A stretch of DNA of 64,000 bases from Spirochaetales bacterium (GTDB taxonomy: Bacteria; Spirochaetota; Spirochaetia; JABMQR01): the NCBI GenBank assembly GCA_018399255.1, contig JAGYPA010000001.1, positions 189,019 through 253,018 on the forward strand. Direction: 5' to 3'. The notes beneath the pieces are model-generated. The model searched no databases. It was not told where the DNA came from and saw nothing but the letters and a program-made list of their open reading frames with translations. A program made the translations under genes and the position numbers. This document shows positions 9,641 through 18,697 of the stretch, one piece after another (position 1 is the first letter of the stretch; each line of letters begins with the position of its first letter).

Positions 9641-10444
9641 TTATAATATTTTGCATATTGAATTTGTAGGACATGCCTCAGCTGCACCCTCTCTGTCAAC
9701 TCCTTTTGAATCATAATCAAGGCTGGAAAGAAAATTTGTAACAATAAAACCTGATTCTGGAAACTTTTTCTCACAAATTTTGCATCCAATACACCCGACC
9801 GTACATATTTTCCTCACTGTACCGCCTTTGTCAAACGAATTACAGGCGACATAGTAATCAGCATCATAGGGAATCATTTTCATCACATGAGTGGGACAAA
9901 TATCTACACATTTCTTACAGCCAATACATAGATCTTTATCTACTTCAACCCTGCCATCATCTGTTTTAGAAATAGCATCAACAGGACAGACTTGTATGCA
10001 GCTGCCCAAACCTAAGCAGCCATATTTGCATGATTTATCTCCCCCATGTAAGAGTATGGCGGCATTGCAGTCCTCAACACCTTTATACATAAAATCATAC
10101 TGCGTACGTTCTCTGTTGCCATTACAATGAACTTTAGCTACCATCTTCTTTTCGGAAAAATTCAGAACCTTTCCCATTATTTCAGAGACTTTTTCAGCAC
10201 TTTCTTTTCCGCCAGGAGGACAAAGCCCGATTTCAGCACCTTCAGAAACAATAGCCTCGGCATAAGCAGCACATCCGGCAAAACCGCAAGCCCCGCAATT
10301 GATTCCTGGAAGAGCTTCCTCAACGAGAATAACTCTTTCATCTTTCTTTACAGCAAGTTTTTTAGCGGCAAAAGCCAGTCCCATTCCCAAAAGGGCTCCA
10401 AGCAGGGAGACGGACAGAAAAGCGTATACAATTGTTGATACCAT
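9641..10444 (-). CDS. rnfB: Rnf complex iron-sulfur subunit RnfB
   Basis: 267 aa. One N-terminal membrane helix (residues about 5-27) is followed by the RnfB-type cluster site GINCGACGFAGCAAYAEA with a further Cys in IGLCPPGG, then ferredoxin-like motifs CLGLGSCIQVCPVDAI and CIGCKKCVDICPTHV and a last set, CTVGCIGCKICEKKFP. RnfB takes electrons from reduced ferredoxin and feeds the membrane complex that pumps Na+ or H+ while reducing NAD+. It is the last gene of rnfCDGEAB and starts 5 nt after rnfA ends. Its position at the end of the operon is usual for clostridial and spirochaete rnf. Confidence 0.96.
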   Translation of the reverse strand: MVSTIVYAFLSVSLLGALLGMGLAFAAKKLAVKKDERVILVEEALPGINCGACGFAGCAAYAEAIVSEGAEIGLCPPGGKESAEKVSEIMGKVLNFSEKKMVAKVHCNGNRERTQYDFMYKGVEDCNAAILLHGGDKSCKYGCLGLGSCIQVCPVDAISKTDDGRVEVDKDLCIGCKKCVDICPTHVMKMIPYDADYYVACNSFDKGGTVRKICTVGCIGCKICEKKFPESGFIVTNFLSSLDYDSKGVDREGAAEACPTNSICKIL

Positions 10445-10449
10445 AATTA

Positions 10450-11040
10450 TTATCCTAAAAGGTTAGTTAATAATGCTTTATCAAAAGCCATGAAAGCCAG
10501 GGCCATCAGACCGCCGGAAATAAAAGCAATAGGAACACCTTGGAAAGGCTTAGGCACTTTAACAAGATCGAGACGCTCCCGTATATTTGACATCAGCAAA
10601 ATAGCAAGCAGAAAACCGAGACCGGCAGAACTACCAGCTGTAAAACTCTCTAATGCGTTATAGTTTTTTGTAACATTAATTAATGCTATACCCAGAACCG
10701 CACAGTTGGTTGTTATGAGCGGAAGAAAAATACCTAAGGCCTTATAGAGCTGAGGAGATATTTTTTGAACAACCATTTCAACAAACTGGACCAGTGATGC
10801 AATAACGAGAATGAACGTTATAGTCTGCAGAAATTGGATTTCAAGAGGTATAAGAATAAAATTATTTACCATCCAGGTAACAATCGATGCTATTGCCATA
10901 ACAAAGGTTACAGCAAAGCCCATGCCTATAGCAGATTCTGTATTCTTGGATACTCCGATAAATGGACACAGCCCGAGAAACTGGGTAAGTATAAAGTTGT
11001 TGATAAAAACAAATGTTATGAAAATAGCTATATATGACAT
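10450..11040 (-). CDS. rnfA: Rnf complex membrane subunit RnfA
   Basis: 196 aa integral membrane protein with about six helices. It carries the RnfA/RnfE-type half-motifs FLGLCPFIGVSKNTESAIGMG near the N-terminus and TNCAVLGIALINVTKNYN mid-protein, the latter with the Cys proposed to bind an intramembrane iron-sulfur centre with its RnfE counterpart. It is homologous to RnfE, encoded just upstream, and the gene starts 1 nt after rnfE stops. It forms part of the electron path and ion channel of the Rnf complex. Confidence 0.96.
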   Translation of the reverse strand: MSYIAIFITFVFINNFILTQFLGLCPFIGVSKNTESAIGMGFAVTFVMAIASIVTWMVNNFILIPLEIQFLQTITFILVIASLVQFVEMVVQKISPQLYKALGIFLPLITTNCAVLGIALINVTKNYNALESFTAGSSAGLGFLLAILLMSNIRERLDLVKVPKPFQGVPIAFISGGLMALAFMAFDKALLTNLLG

Positions 11041-11041
11041 G

Positions 11042-11680
11042 TCAGGCTGCCCTCCTCCTCGATGAATACCAATTAAAAAACGCTTTCAAGTACCCCATAA
11101 CCAGCAAAGCTCCAGCTGATAAGCCAAATACTCTCGCCGGTGCATTGTAAATTACAGGAATCTTAATAATCCCGTCAAAATCACCAATAGCCATTATTGT
11201 TATGGTACCGGCACCTAATACTTCACGCACCAATGCGATAAGTATCAAACTAAGGGTAAAACCTATTCCCATGCCCAACGCATCTAGAATTGAGGCGGTT
11301 ACGGTATTCCTGTTTGCAAAGGCTTCCGCCCGGCCAAGGATTACACAGTTTACTACAATGAGGGGAACAAAAACTCCCAGACTTTCAAATAGTGTAGGCA
11401 GATAAGCTTGCATGACCATTTCTACAATGGTGACAAATGAAGCAATAATAACTATATAGGAGGGAATCCTCACTTTTTCGGGAATAAAATTCTTAAGAAG
11501 TGAAACAAAGATGTTTGATGAAAGCAGTACAAAAATAACTCCGGCTCCCATACCTATGGCATTTATTACTTTTGAAGAAACACCCAAAGCAGGACATAAT
11601 CCTAAAAGAATAATGAAAATCGGGTTTTCCTTTAATATTCCTTTGGTAAATTCTCTGAATATGCTTTTCTTTCCCATCAC
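11042..11680 (-). CDS. rnfE: Rnf complex membrane subunit RnfE
   Basis: 212 aa, about six membrane helices. The motifs LLGLCPALGVSSKVINAIGMG and VNCVILGRAEAFANRN are the RnfE equivalents of those in RnfA, including the paired Cys residues. A short basic C-terminus (SSRRRAA) follows the last helix. The gene overlaps rnfG by 4 nt (ATGA-type junction), so translation is probably coupled. It acts in the cytoplasmic membrane as one half of the RnfA/E pair. Confidence 0.95.
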   Translation of the reverse strand: MMGKKSIFREFTKGILKENPIFIILLGLCPALGVSSKVINAIGMGAGVIFVLLSSNIFVSLLKNFIPEKVRIPSYIVIIASFVTIVEMVMQAYLPTLFESLGVFVPLIVVNCVILGRAEAFANRNTVTASILDALGMGIGFTLSLILIALVREVLGAGTITIMAIGDFDGIIKIPVIYNAPARVFGLSAGALLVMGYLKAFFNWYSSRRRAA

Positions 11681-12246
11681 TTTTCACTCCCCGCTCTATT
11701 CTTGACAAATGCTGAACCAGTAGAAAGAGCTTTGGCTATCCCCGTAAAGGTTATCGTGGAACCGCTGACAGCATCAGCCCGATCTTCCGGCAGTTCGCTT
11801 TTACGTGCAGGAATTGAATTCTCTCCTCCAGAACCGGCGAACATTTCCATATAGGTATCCTTTTCTGCTTCTTTTCCCAATCCAGGAGTTTCTGAGTTCT
11901 GAAGCAGCCGGGCGTTAATAAGTTCACCTGATGCCTTATAGCCGGCGATCAGCTCCATAGGACCGCCGTAGCCTGATGCTGTCATCAATACAATATAACC
12001 GGCTGATTCATTATTCTGATACAAAGGATAGAACGATGTAATTCCAGGAAAATTACTGTCGTCAGAAGGTATGCTTTGTTCTGAAATTTCGTATCCGGCA
12101 GCGACTGCAGAAAGCGCCTGACGAAGCTGTTCCTGCTGGTACTCCTTGATTTTCGGAGCAGTAACCATATTGACTCCGGCCAGGGAAACTGCAGCAACCG
12201 CACAAATTATTGCCAGTCTTCCGCTGATTCTTAGTATATCTTTCAT
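11677..12246 (-). CDS. rnfG: Rnf complex FMN-binding subunit RnfG
   Basis: 189 aa. One N-terminal helix (residues about 9-27) is followed by an extracytoplasmic FMN-binding domain. The covalent flavin site is DAVSGSTITFTGI near residue 165; the Thr of SGST is the expected phosphoester attachment point (the common motif is SGAT). It transfers electrons between RnfD and the rest of the complex. It sits 2 nt after rnfD and overlaps rnfE by 4 nt. Confidence 0.95.
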   Translation of the reverse strand: MKDILRISGRLAIICAVAAVSLAGVNMVTAPKIKEYQQEQLRQALSAVAAGYEISEQSIPSDDSNFPGITSFYPLYQNNESAGYIVLMTASGYGGPMELIAGYKASGELINARLLQNSETPGLGKEAEKDTYMEMFAGSGGENSIPARKSELPEDRADAVSGSTITFTGIAKALSTGSAFVKNRAGSEK

Positions 12247-12248
12247 GA

Positions 12249-13379
12249 CTACTTCCCCTTACCTTTTGCAGCCGCTTTCGGAATATCTTTTTTTCCGAAA
12301 ACTGCAGGTCGAATATAGCGGTCAATAAGCGGTACAAAGATGTTCATCAATATTATCGCCAGGGATACGCCTTCGGGAAGTGAACCATAGGTGCGAAGCA
12401 GAAATGTCAGAAATCCGGCACCGGTTCCGTAAATGAGCATGCCCTTACCAGTGACAGGTGATGTAACCATGTCAGTAGCCATAAAAAACACACCAAGCAT
12501 AAGCCCGCCGCTGAAAACATTAAACCATATTTCTCCTGAAAAGAGACCGTTGCCGTAAGGAAGTCCGCCAAACACCCATGTCAGCAGGATAAAGCTTCCC
12601 AGATACGATACCGGTGTTTGCCATGTAAGTATTTTTTTCGCAAAAAGGTAACCTGCACCAATCAGGAGCATCAGGGCAGATACTTCACCAATGCATCCCG
12701 CTGTATTTCCGAGAAACAAATCAATATTGAGCGGCTGCAAGGTAATTCCCAATGTGTTTTGAAATACTCCGGCAAGGTTCTGCGCTGTCTGAGAAACGAC
12801 ATATCCGGCATCCTGTAGAAAATCTGCCGTACCGGTATGAGGCCCGGCATAGTCAAGCATTCCATTTTTATAAGTACCTAAAGGAGTTGCTGAACTCAGG
12901 GCATCCGGCATAGAGCTGAGAGCTTGAGGGAGCTTCCAGCTGTTCATTCCGCTTGTCCAGGAAAAAAACACAAACACTCTTCCAGCCAGTGCCGGATTCA
13001 TCCAGTTGGCTCCAAGCCCGCCGAAACTCCATTTTACAACAACTATAGCGAAGATCGAAGCGATTACCGGAATATACAGGGGAACTGAGGGCGGCATATT
13101 GAAGCCGATCAGTAAACCCGTAAGAACCGCACTGCCGTCGATTAACGTTCTTCTGTTCAGTAATTTCCCCATAAGCCATTCAGCAGCCGAGGCAGCCGCG
13201 ATTGAAAAAATAAGGACTGCAAGGGAACGAAATCCAAAAACTGCTATTCCCCATATCGCGGCTGGAAGCAGGGCTATGGAAACCCGCCACATTATTCCGG
13301 ACGTTGTCATTGCTGATCGGATTTGTGGGGAAGATTCAATGATAAAATCTTTTGTTACGGTACTTGTTTCTTCACTCAC
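12249..13379 (-). CDS. rnfD: Rnf complex membrane flavoprotein RnfD
   Basis: 376 aa polytopic protein with about nine to ten helices. It has LIGFNMPPSVPLYIPV and the covalent FMN region DALSSATPLGTYK, in which the Thr of SATPL is the likely attachment residue (usually SGATPL, here SSATPL). The start is GTG at 13379, overlapping the rnfC TGA stop by 4 nt. RnfD passes electrons across the membrane and helps couple them to ion movement. It is related to NqrB. Confidence 0.95.
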   Translation of the reverse strand: MSEETSTVTKDFIIESSPQIRSAMTTSGIMWRVSIALLPAAIWGIAVFGFRSLAVLIFSIAAASAAEWLMGKLLNRRTLIDGSAVLTGLLIGFNMPPSVPLYIPVIASIFAIVVVKWSFGGLGANWMNPALAGRVFVFFSWTSGMNSWKLPQALSSMPDALSSATPLGTYKNGMLDYAGPHTGTADFLQDAGYVVSQTAQNLAGVFQNTLGITLQPLNIDLFLGNTAGCIGEVSALMLLIGAGYLFAKKILTWQTPVSYLGSFILLTWVFGGLPYGNGLFSGEIWFNVFSGGLMLGVFFMATDMVTSPVTGKGMLIYGTGAGFLTFLLRTYGSLPEGVSLAIILMNIFVPLIDRYIRPAVFGKKDIPKAAAKGKGK

Positions 13380-14719
13380 GATTTTTTCCTTGCCATTTTT
13401 TTACCATACTTGAACCCGTGAACCAGGGGAATTTTTGCCGGGCAGGTATATGCGCAGCAGCCGCATTCCTTGCAGTCCATAAGATTAAGCTTGAGGGCTT
13501 CATCAAAATTGCCATTATCAATAAGACGAAAAAGCTTTGTCGGCTGCAGTCCCATAGGACAGACAGCCACACACTTTCCGCAGGATATACAGGCAGTCAT
13601 CGGAGAATGATCGAGATTTTTGTCAGTCAAGGCCAGAATGCCGGAAGTCCCTTTTGTCACCGGCGAATCAAGATCGAAAAATGAGAAACCCATCATAGGT
13701 CCGCCGGCGACAATCTTAGCAGGGGCTTCTGTGAAACCCCCTGCTGCCTCGACAAGCTGCCTGATTGAGGTCCCCACAGCAGCCAGGAAATTACCTGGCC
13801 TTCGAACTGCATCACCTGTCACAGTTACGATTCGGTCTATAAGGGGTTTACCTGTGTATACGGCTTCATATACGGCAAAGATAGAACCGACATTACTGAC
13901 AACCGCCCCTATCTCAATCGGGAGACCTCCTGATGGAACTTCTCTTTTGATAACAGCCTTCAGCAGCTGCTTTTCATCCCCCTGCGGATATTTAACCTTT
14001 AACGGCTGCACTATATATGTCAAACCCCGATCAGCAATGGCCTTTTCCATTTTTTCCACTGCATCCATTTTATTTTTTTCAATTCCGATAATTACCTGAG
14101 GGGCATTGATCATTTTCTGGACAGCTCGGATACCATCGATAATTTCATCAGTATGTTCAAGCATCATTCGATGATCGGAGGTAAGGTAGGGTTCACATTC
14201 CACTCCGTTAATAACCAGGTAATCTGCTTTTTTCCCTTTTGGCACCTGAAACTTGACATGGGAAGGGAATGCAGCGCCCCCCATACCGACGACTCCCGCC
14301 TTTTTTACTATGCTGATTAGCTCCTGCGAAGATAGCCTTGCAACGGGATCGCTGTCATTCTGCTCTCTTCTATACTTGTTTTCCAGAACACTCTCGTCGA
14401 AAGTCGTTTCTGTCTCAATAACAACCGCCTGGGTTCTGACACTATTGGGAAGAACTATTGATATAATATCTTTTACAGTTCCGCTGACAGGTGCATGAAT
14501 ATCGGCCGATATGAAACTCTCTCCTGTACCAATTATTTGTCCGGCCTCAACAGAATCTCCTTTGGCAACGCAAACTGCTGCGGGGGCACCTAGATGCTGT
14601 GACATTGGAACTACAGCTGTTTTTGGAAATGGAAGCCTGACTACAGCAGCTGTGTTGGATAATGTCTTTCTTCCATGCGGATGAATACCGCCTTTCGGAA
14701 AAGTCCGGGTTTTCACCAT
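13376..14719 (-). CDS. rnfC: Rnf complex NADH-binding subunit RnfC
   Basis: 447 aa from the preferred ATG at 14719, where AAGGAG lies 10 nt upstream; an ATG at 14764 in the same frame has no ribosome site and adds 15 residues. The N-terminus reads TFPKGGIHPHGRKTLS, typical of RnfC; GMGGAAFPSHVKF is the flavin/NADH-binding glycine-rich segment. Two 4Fe-4S motifs follow: CISCGKCVAVCPMGL and CKECGCCAYTCPAKIPL. RnfC exchanges electrons with NAD(H) at the cytoplasmic face. It is the first gene of the six-gene operon. Confidence 0.95.
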   Translation of the reverse strand: MVKTRTFPKGGIHPHGRKTLSNTAAVVRLPFPKTAVVPMSQHLGAPAAVCVAKGDSVEAGQIIGTGESFISADIHAPVSGTVKDIISIVLPNSVRTQAVVIETETTFDESVLENKYRREQNDSDPVARLSSQELISIVKKAGVVGMGGAAFPSHVKFQVPKGKKADYLVINGVECEPYLTSDHRMMLEHTDEIIDGIRAVQKMINAPQVIIGIEKNKMDAVEKMEKAIADRGLTYIVQPLKVKYPQGDEKQLLKAVIKREVPSGGLPIEIGAVVSNVGSIFAVYEAVYTGKPLIDRIVTVTGDAVRRPGNFLAAVGTSIRQLVEAAGGFTEAPAKIVAGGPMMGFSFFDLDSPVTKGTSGILALTDKNLDHSPMTACISCGKCVAVCPMGLQPTKLFRLIDNGNFDEALKLNLMDCKECGCCAYTCPAKIPLVHGFKYGKKMARKKS

Positions 14720-14875
14720 GTGAATTGAACTCCTTAAATAAACTGTAATATGATTCACTTGCATAAATTGAAGAACAATCCAGAGCTACTTACGGAAGAT
14801 CTCCAGCAAATGACAGAACTACGAAAAAAAAATACAAACCTGTTATGCGGTATTTCATTTCAAAGGAACAGGTGC

Positions 14876-14905
14876 ATTATATAATAATGGAAACAAGAAT
14901 GTAAA
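14876..14905 (-). promoter_or_regulatory. Possible promoter of the rnf operon
   Basis: On the minus strand TTTACA (14900-14905) and TATAAT (14876-14881) are 18 nt apart. The -10 match is perfect and the only gene downstream is rnfC, whose ATG is about 155 nt away, leaving a long leader in which I see no structured element. Confidence 0.45.
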
Positions 14906-14977
14906 CAGATTATGACTGAACAGACACCTTACTTTATTTTCTTAGAAAGAGTATTCTCATTCTCATCCTGAAAGTAT

Positions 14978-15853
14978 ATGATAACCGGAATGAACAGATT
15001 TTTACGATTCACCATCTGGAAACTCCGCGGGAAAAAAGTTTATGCCCTTATCGGACGCAGTGGGACAGGGAAAAGTTTCAGGTCCAAACTTGTTGCTGAA
15101 AAATACGGTATTGAACTTATTATTGATGATGGCCTGCTTATCCGAGGTGATAAAATCGTTTCCGGGAAGTCCGCAAAAAAAGAGAAGGTTTTTCTTAAAG
15201 CTATAAAGACTGCTCTTTTTGATGAGGAACTTCATCGAAATGAGATGATTTCAGCTCTTCAGAAGGAAGATTTCAAACGTATACTCATTATTGGGACCTC
15301 CGAGCGAATGGTGCAGAAAATTGCATCGAGACTCAAGCTGCCGGAACCTGAAAAAGTTTTTAAAATTGAGGATTTTGCCAGTAAAGAAGAGATTGACACT
15401 GCCATTCACATTCGCAACAGTGAAGGCAAACATGTAATCCCCGTACCTACAATAGAAATAACTCGCAATTATCCCCAGATAGTATATGATTCACTTCGAA
15501 TATTCCTAAAAAGAAAATTATCTGTCCCCTGGAATAAGAAGGTTTTTGAAAAGACCATTGTTCGCCCTGAGTTCGGTAAGAGAGGTAAAATTACCATGTC
15601 TGAAGCAGCCTTGACGCAAATGGTGATTCACTGCCTCGATGAATTTGACGATTCCATCAGCGTAAAGAAAGTTGTCGTCAAGAATGAACCCGAAGGATAT
15701 AATTTAAATGTCAAACTGAAAATGCCAATTAAACTCCAGGTTTCCGGCACCCTGGTGGAATTACAGCGATATATAGCTGACAGTCTCGAGCGCTACGGCG
15801 GGGTGATCGTAGCTGAGATCAATCTGGAGATAGATGACTGGACATCAAGCTGA
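14978..15853 (+). CDS. P-loop protein with Asp23-like C-terminal domain, function unknown
   Basis: 291 aa. Residues about 15-35 hold ALIGRSGTGKSFRSKLVA, a clear Walker A. The N-terminal 180 residues look like an adenylate-kinase-like or ATPase fold, with a beta strand RILIIGTSERMV. From about residue 190 (KTIVRPEFGKRGKITMSEAA) to the end the sequence resembles Asp23/DUF322 (alkaline shock) proteins, including SVKKVVVKNEPEGYNLNVKL and RYIADSLERYGGVIVAEINL. Asp23 proteins in other bacteria act at the membrane in envelope stress. The pairing with an ATPase is unusual to me. It starts a divergent pair with rnfC. The exact start is uncertain (14978 or 14990). Confidence 0.78.
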   Translation: MITGMNRFLRFTIWKLRGKKVYALIGRSGTGKSFRSKLVAEKYGIELIIDDGLLIRGDKIVSGKSAKKEKVFLKAIKTALFDEELHRNEMISALQKEDFKRILIIGTSERMVQKIASRLKLPEPEKVFKIEDFASKEEIDTAIHIRNSEGKHVIPVPTIEITRNYPQIVYDSLRIFLKRKLSVPWNKKVFEKTIVRPEFGKRGKITMSEAALTQMVIHCLDEFDDSISVKKVVVKNEPEGYNLNVKLKMPIKLQVSGTLVELQRYIADSLERYGGVIVAEINLEIDDWTSS

Positions 15854-15889
15854 AAGATGGCTGCTGAAAATGGAGATTCAATTAAACGA

Positions 15890-17251
15890 TCAGGCCTTGG
15901 GGGGAACTTCCTTGCTTAGCGCGGTATCGGCTTTTCCTCTTTCATTTTTCTTTGAATTGTTCTTATCAGTATTGTCCGGTTCATATTTTCTATTTCCCTT
16001 TTTAGTCTTGTTTCTGCTGGATGAATTTCTTGGCCGACGCTGATGCATGGGAACCGATGTTTGAGGCTTCCTCACTGCGCTGCGTGGAATTTTTATCTGT
16101 TCCCTGTTGAAAATCAGGACTACAGTTTTCTCTACTTCAAAATTTGGCGGTGTCAGCGGACTTATAACATCCTTGACTTGCTTGAACACCTCCTTGAAAA
16201 GTTCGTGACTGTTTTCATACTCTTCCGGGAAAACAATAAAAGGATCGACAAGATAGGCCAGCATCTTGCTTCTTTGAAATTCCGCCGGGGAAACAAGCGG
16301 GTGACTGTCATCAATTTTTTTACCCTGCTCTTTCCCGTGAGGCTCAGTCTGCATAAAAGATTTTTCACGAACCTGCTGATCGAGTTCTGACAGCGATTTC
16401 ATAAAGTCCCTATACAGCGGATTCTTTTTTCCCCGTCCGATATGCTCGGAAATATAAGGAAGCATCATACTGAAAAGGCGATAATCGATAAGCTTTTCCA
16501 TAACTCCAGCCGCATTACCGCTCTGCAGGATTTTAAGCAGCTCTTCCGTCATTCTTGAACTCGAGCAGCGCTTTAATTCAACGGAATATTTCCTCACGGC
16601 AAAATGCAGGCGGTAGGGAATTGAGAAACCCGTTGAGACCGCATACTTAACGCAGCGTATCATCCTTACAGGATCTTCAATAAAGGTAACCGAGTGTGGA
16701 ATGATTGAGCGGATTTTGCGATGCTTAATATCATACATAGCATTCTGAAAATCCAGAAGCTGAGATTCTATCGGATCATAATAAAAACTATTGATTGAGA
16801 AATCTCTTCTTTTTGCATCCTCTTCTATTGTACCATAGACATTATGTTCACCAAGTTCTCCCTGATCTGCTGAGCGAAATGTAGAAACTTCAAATATTTT
16901 ATCCTGAAAATAAATATGGGCAAGCTTGAATCTCCGACCAATAATTCTTGAATTCCAGAATAGTTTTCTTATCTGCTTTGGATTAGCGGCGGTTGCTATA
17001 TCGAAATCCTTCGGCAGTTTCCCCACAAGAAGATCCCTGACGGCACCGCCGACAATATATGAATCAAAACCGCTTCGCTTCAGTCTCTCAATAATTCGAA
17101 CAGCATCTTTATCTATCAACGCATTATTTATGCCATGCTCTTCGGCTGTATATATATCAGCCGTTGCCGTTCTCTTTCCGCTCTCATCAATTTTATAACG
17201 CTTTAACATGTATATCCCGCCAACCTTGAGCCTGCTTGATTTCTGAATCAT
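15890..17251 (-). CDS. Poly(A) polymerase / tRNA nucleotidyltransferase family protein (PcnB-like)
   Basis: 453 aa class II nucleotidyltransferase. The head motif YIVGGAVRDLLVG (residues about 55-67) and KDFDIATAANP with its DxD metal ligands are followed by RRFKLAHIYF, RRDFSINSFYYDP, and the arm DPVRMIRCVKYAV. There is no HD domain, while the C-terminus (from about 385) is very basic (HQRRPRNSSSRNKTKKGNRK), as in PcnB enzymes that bind RNA. A separate CCA-adding enzyme is encoded at 29340, so this one is more likely a poly(A) polymerase, which tags RNAs for decay. The first ATG (17251) has AGGTGAG about 11 nt upstream. Confidence 0.85.
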   Translation of the reverse strand: MIQKSSRLKVGGIYMLKRYKIDESGKRTATADIYTAEEHGINNALIDKDAVRIIERLKRSGFDSYIVGGAVRDLLVGKLPKDFDIATAANPKQIRKLFWNSRIIGRRFKLAHIYFQDKIFEVSTFRSADQGELGEHNVYGTIEEDAKRRDFSINSFYYDPIESQLLDFQNAMYDIKHRKIRSIIPHSVTFIEDPVRMIRCVKYAVSTGFSIPYRLHFAVRKYSVELKRCSSSRMTEELLKILQSGNAAGVMEKLIDYRLFSMMLPYISEHIGRGKKNPLYRDFMKSLSELDQQVREKSFMQTEPHGKEQGKKIDDSHPLVSPAEFQRSKMLAYLVDPFIVFPEEYENSHELFKEVFKQVKDVISPLTPPNFEVEKTVVLIFNREQIKIPRSAVRKPQTSVPMHQRRPRNSSSRNKTKKGNRKYEPDNTDKNNSKKNERGKADTALSKEVPPKA

Positions 17252-17356
17252 TGATTTTTAATCTCACCTCAGATAGTATAAAAAACAGATGATTTTTACC
17301 AGTATGAGAAACACATTGATGCTGCTTACTGCATTATATTATTCAAGAGGTTACAA

Positions 17357-18697
17357 ATGCAAATATCACCAAGAATCCTGAAGGGTTTCAGGGATTCGCT
17401 TCCTGATCAGGAGCTCATTCGGAGAGAAGCATTTTTCAAGTTGGAAAAAACTTTCCGTTCTCATGGTCTGGTACCTGTTGACACTCCGGCCCTGGAATAT
17501 ACCGAAGTTCTCCTGGGGAAAGGGGGCGGAGAAACTGATAAGCAGGTATATTCCTTTAAAGACAACGGAAATCGTGATGTAGCCCTGCGCTTTGACCTTA
17601 CGGTACCCTTTGCAAGATTTATGGCCATGCATGTTAACGAGGTTGGCCTTCCGTTCAAGAGATACCATATGGCAAAAGTATGGCGAGGTGAAAATACTCA
17701 AAAAGGCAGATTCAGGGAATTCTATCAATGCGATTTCGATATTGTCGGTCTCGATAACGCATCCGCTGATTTTGAAATACTGATGATCATTTTTGATGCC
17801 CTCCAGCAGCTTGGTATTGACCAATTTACTATCCATATCTCACACCGCGGATTATTTAATGAGTTTCTTGAAAAACTTGGAATTGTTGATTTATCTGTTG
17901 AAATCCTGAGAACGGTAGATAAACTCTCTAAAATCGGCCGGAAAAAAACTTTTGAACTGCTCTGTAAAACCACATCAAAGGAAAAGGCAGAGAAAATCCT
18001 CAGTTTTATCAGCTGCGGAGATGCGGCAGCTGACGGGATTATTCCGGATACGGAGGCAGTTCTATCAAGGCTTACTGCATTGACAGGATTCAAATCAGAA
18101 CACCTGATCAGGATTGAAGAAATCATCGGATACTTGCGCGATTCCGGTATTTCTGGAAAGGTAATTTTTGATCCATCCATAACCAGGGGGCTGGACTACT
18201 ATACCGGGATCGTTTATGAAACGTTTCTTGACCTGATGCCGGGAATCGGGTCGATATGCTCCGGCGGCAGATATAACAATCTCGCATCCCTTTACAGTAA
18301 GGAACAGCTTCCGGGTGTCGGAGCATCCATCGGGCTTGACAGACTGCTCGCAGCAATGGAAGATCCCCAGCTTATGAAAGATCCCCAGGGAACGGCACCC
18401 GGATCCTGGGCTGATGTAATGATTCTCTGCATGGATGAATCATATACAGGATTTTACGCGAAAACCGCTGCAGAAATCCGGGCCGCCGGCTTTAAAGTGG
18501 AGATATACCATACTCAGAAAAAACTGGCTCAGCAGTTCAAATATGCTGAAAAAAGGTCAATCCCTTTTGCCGTTATAGCCGGAGCCAATGAATTCGAAAA
18601 AGGACACATTAATATTAAGAATCTTACAAATTTTAAGGAAATTCAGGATATAACTATTTCTGAAGCTATCCGCTTTATGCGGAATGGAGTGATATGA
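17357..18697 (+). CDS. hisS: Histidyl-tRNA synthetase
   Basis: 446 aa class II synthetase that charges tRNA-His. Motif 2 is visible in KRYHMAKVWRGENTQKGRF with FYQCDFDIVG; the histidine signature RGLDYYTGIVYE is near residue 280; motif 3 is GVGASIGLDRLLAAM. The C-terminal anticodon-binding domain follows (VEIYHTQKKLAQQFKYAEKR). The length fits the family. The ATG at 17357 has AAGAGG upstream. The stop overlaps the next gene's ATG by 4 nt, so hisS and the helicase gene form an operon. Confidence 0.97.
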   Translation: MQISPRILKGFRDSLPDQELIRREAFFKLEKTFRSHGLVPVDTPALEYTEVLLGKGGGETDKQVYSFKDNGNRDVALRFDLTVPFARFMAMHVNEVGLPFKRYHMAKVWRGENTQKGRFREFYQCDFDIVGLDNASADFEILMIIFDALQQLGIDQFTIHISHRGLFNEFLEKLGIVDLSVEILRTVDKLSKIGRKKTFELLCKTTSKEKAEKILSFISCGDAAADGIIPDTEAVLSRLTALTGFKSEHLIRIEEIIGYLRDSGISGKVIFDPSITRGLDYYTGIVYETFLDLMPGIGSICSGGRYNNLASLYSKEQLPGVGASIGLDRLLAAMEDPQLMKDPQGTAPGSWADVMILCMDESYTGFYAKTAAEIRAAGFKVEIYHTQKKLAQQFKYAEKRSIPFAVIAGANEFEKGHINIKNLTNFKEIQDITISEAIRFMRNGVI

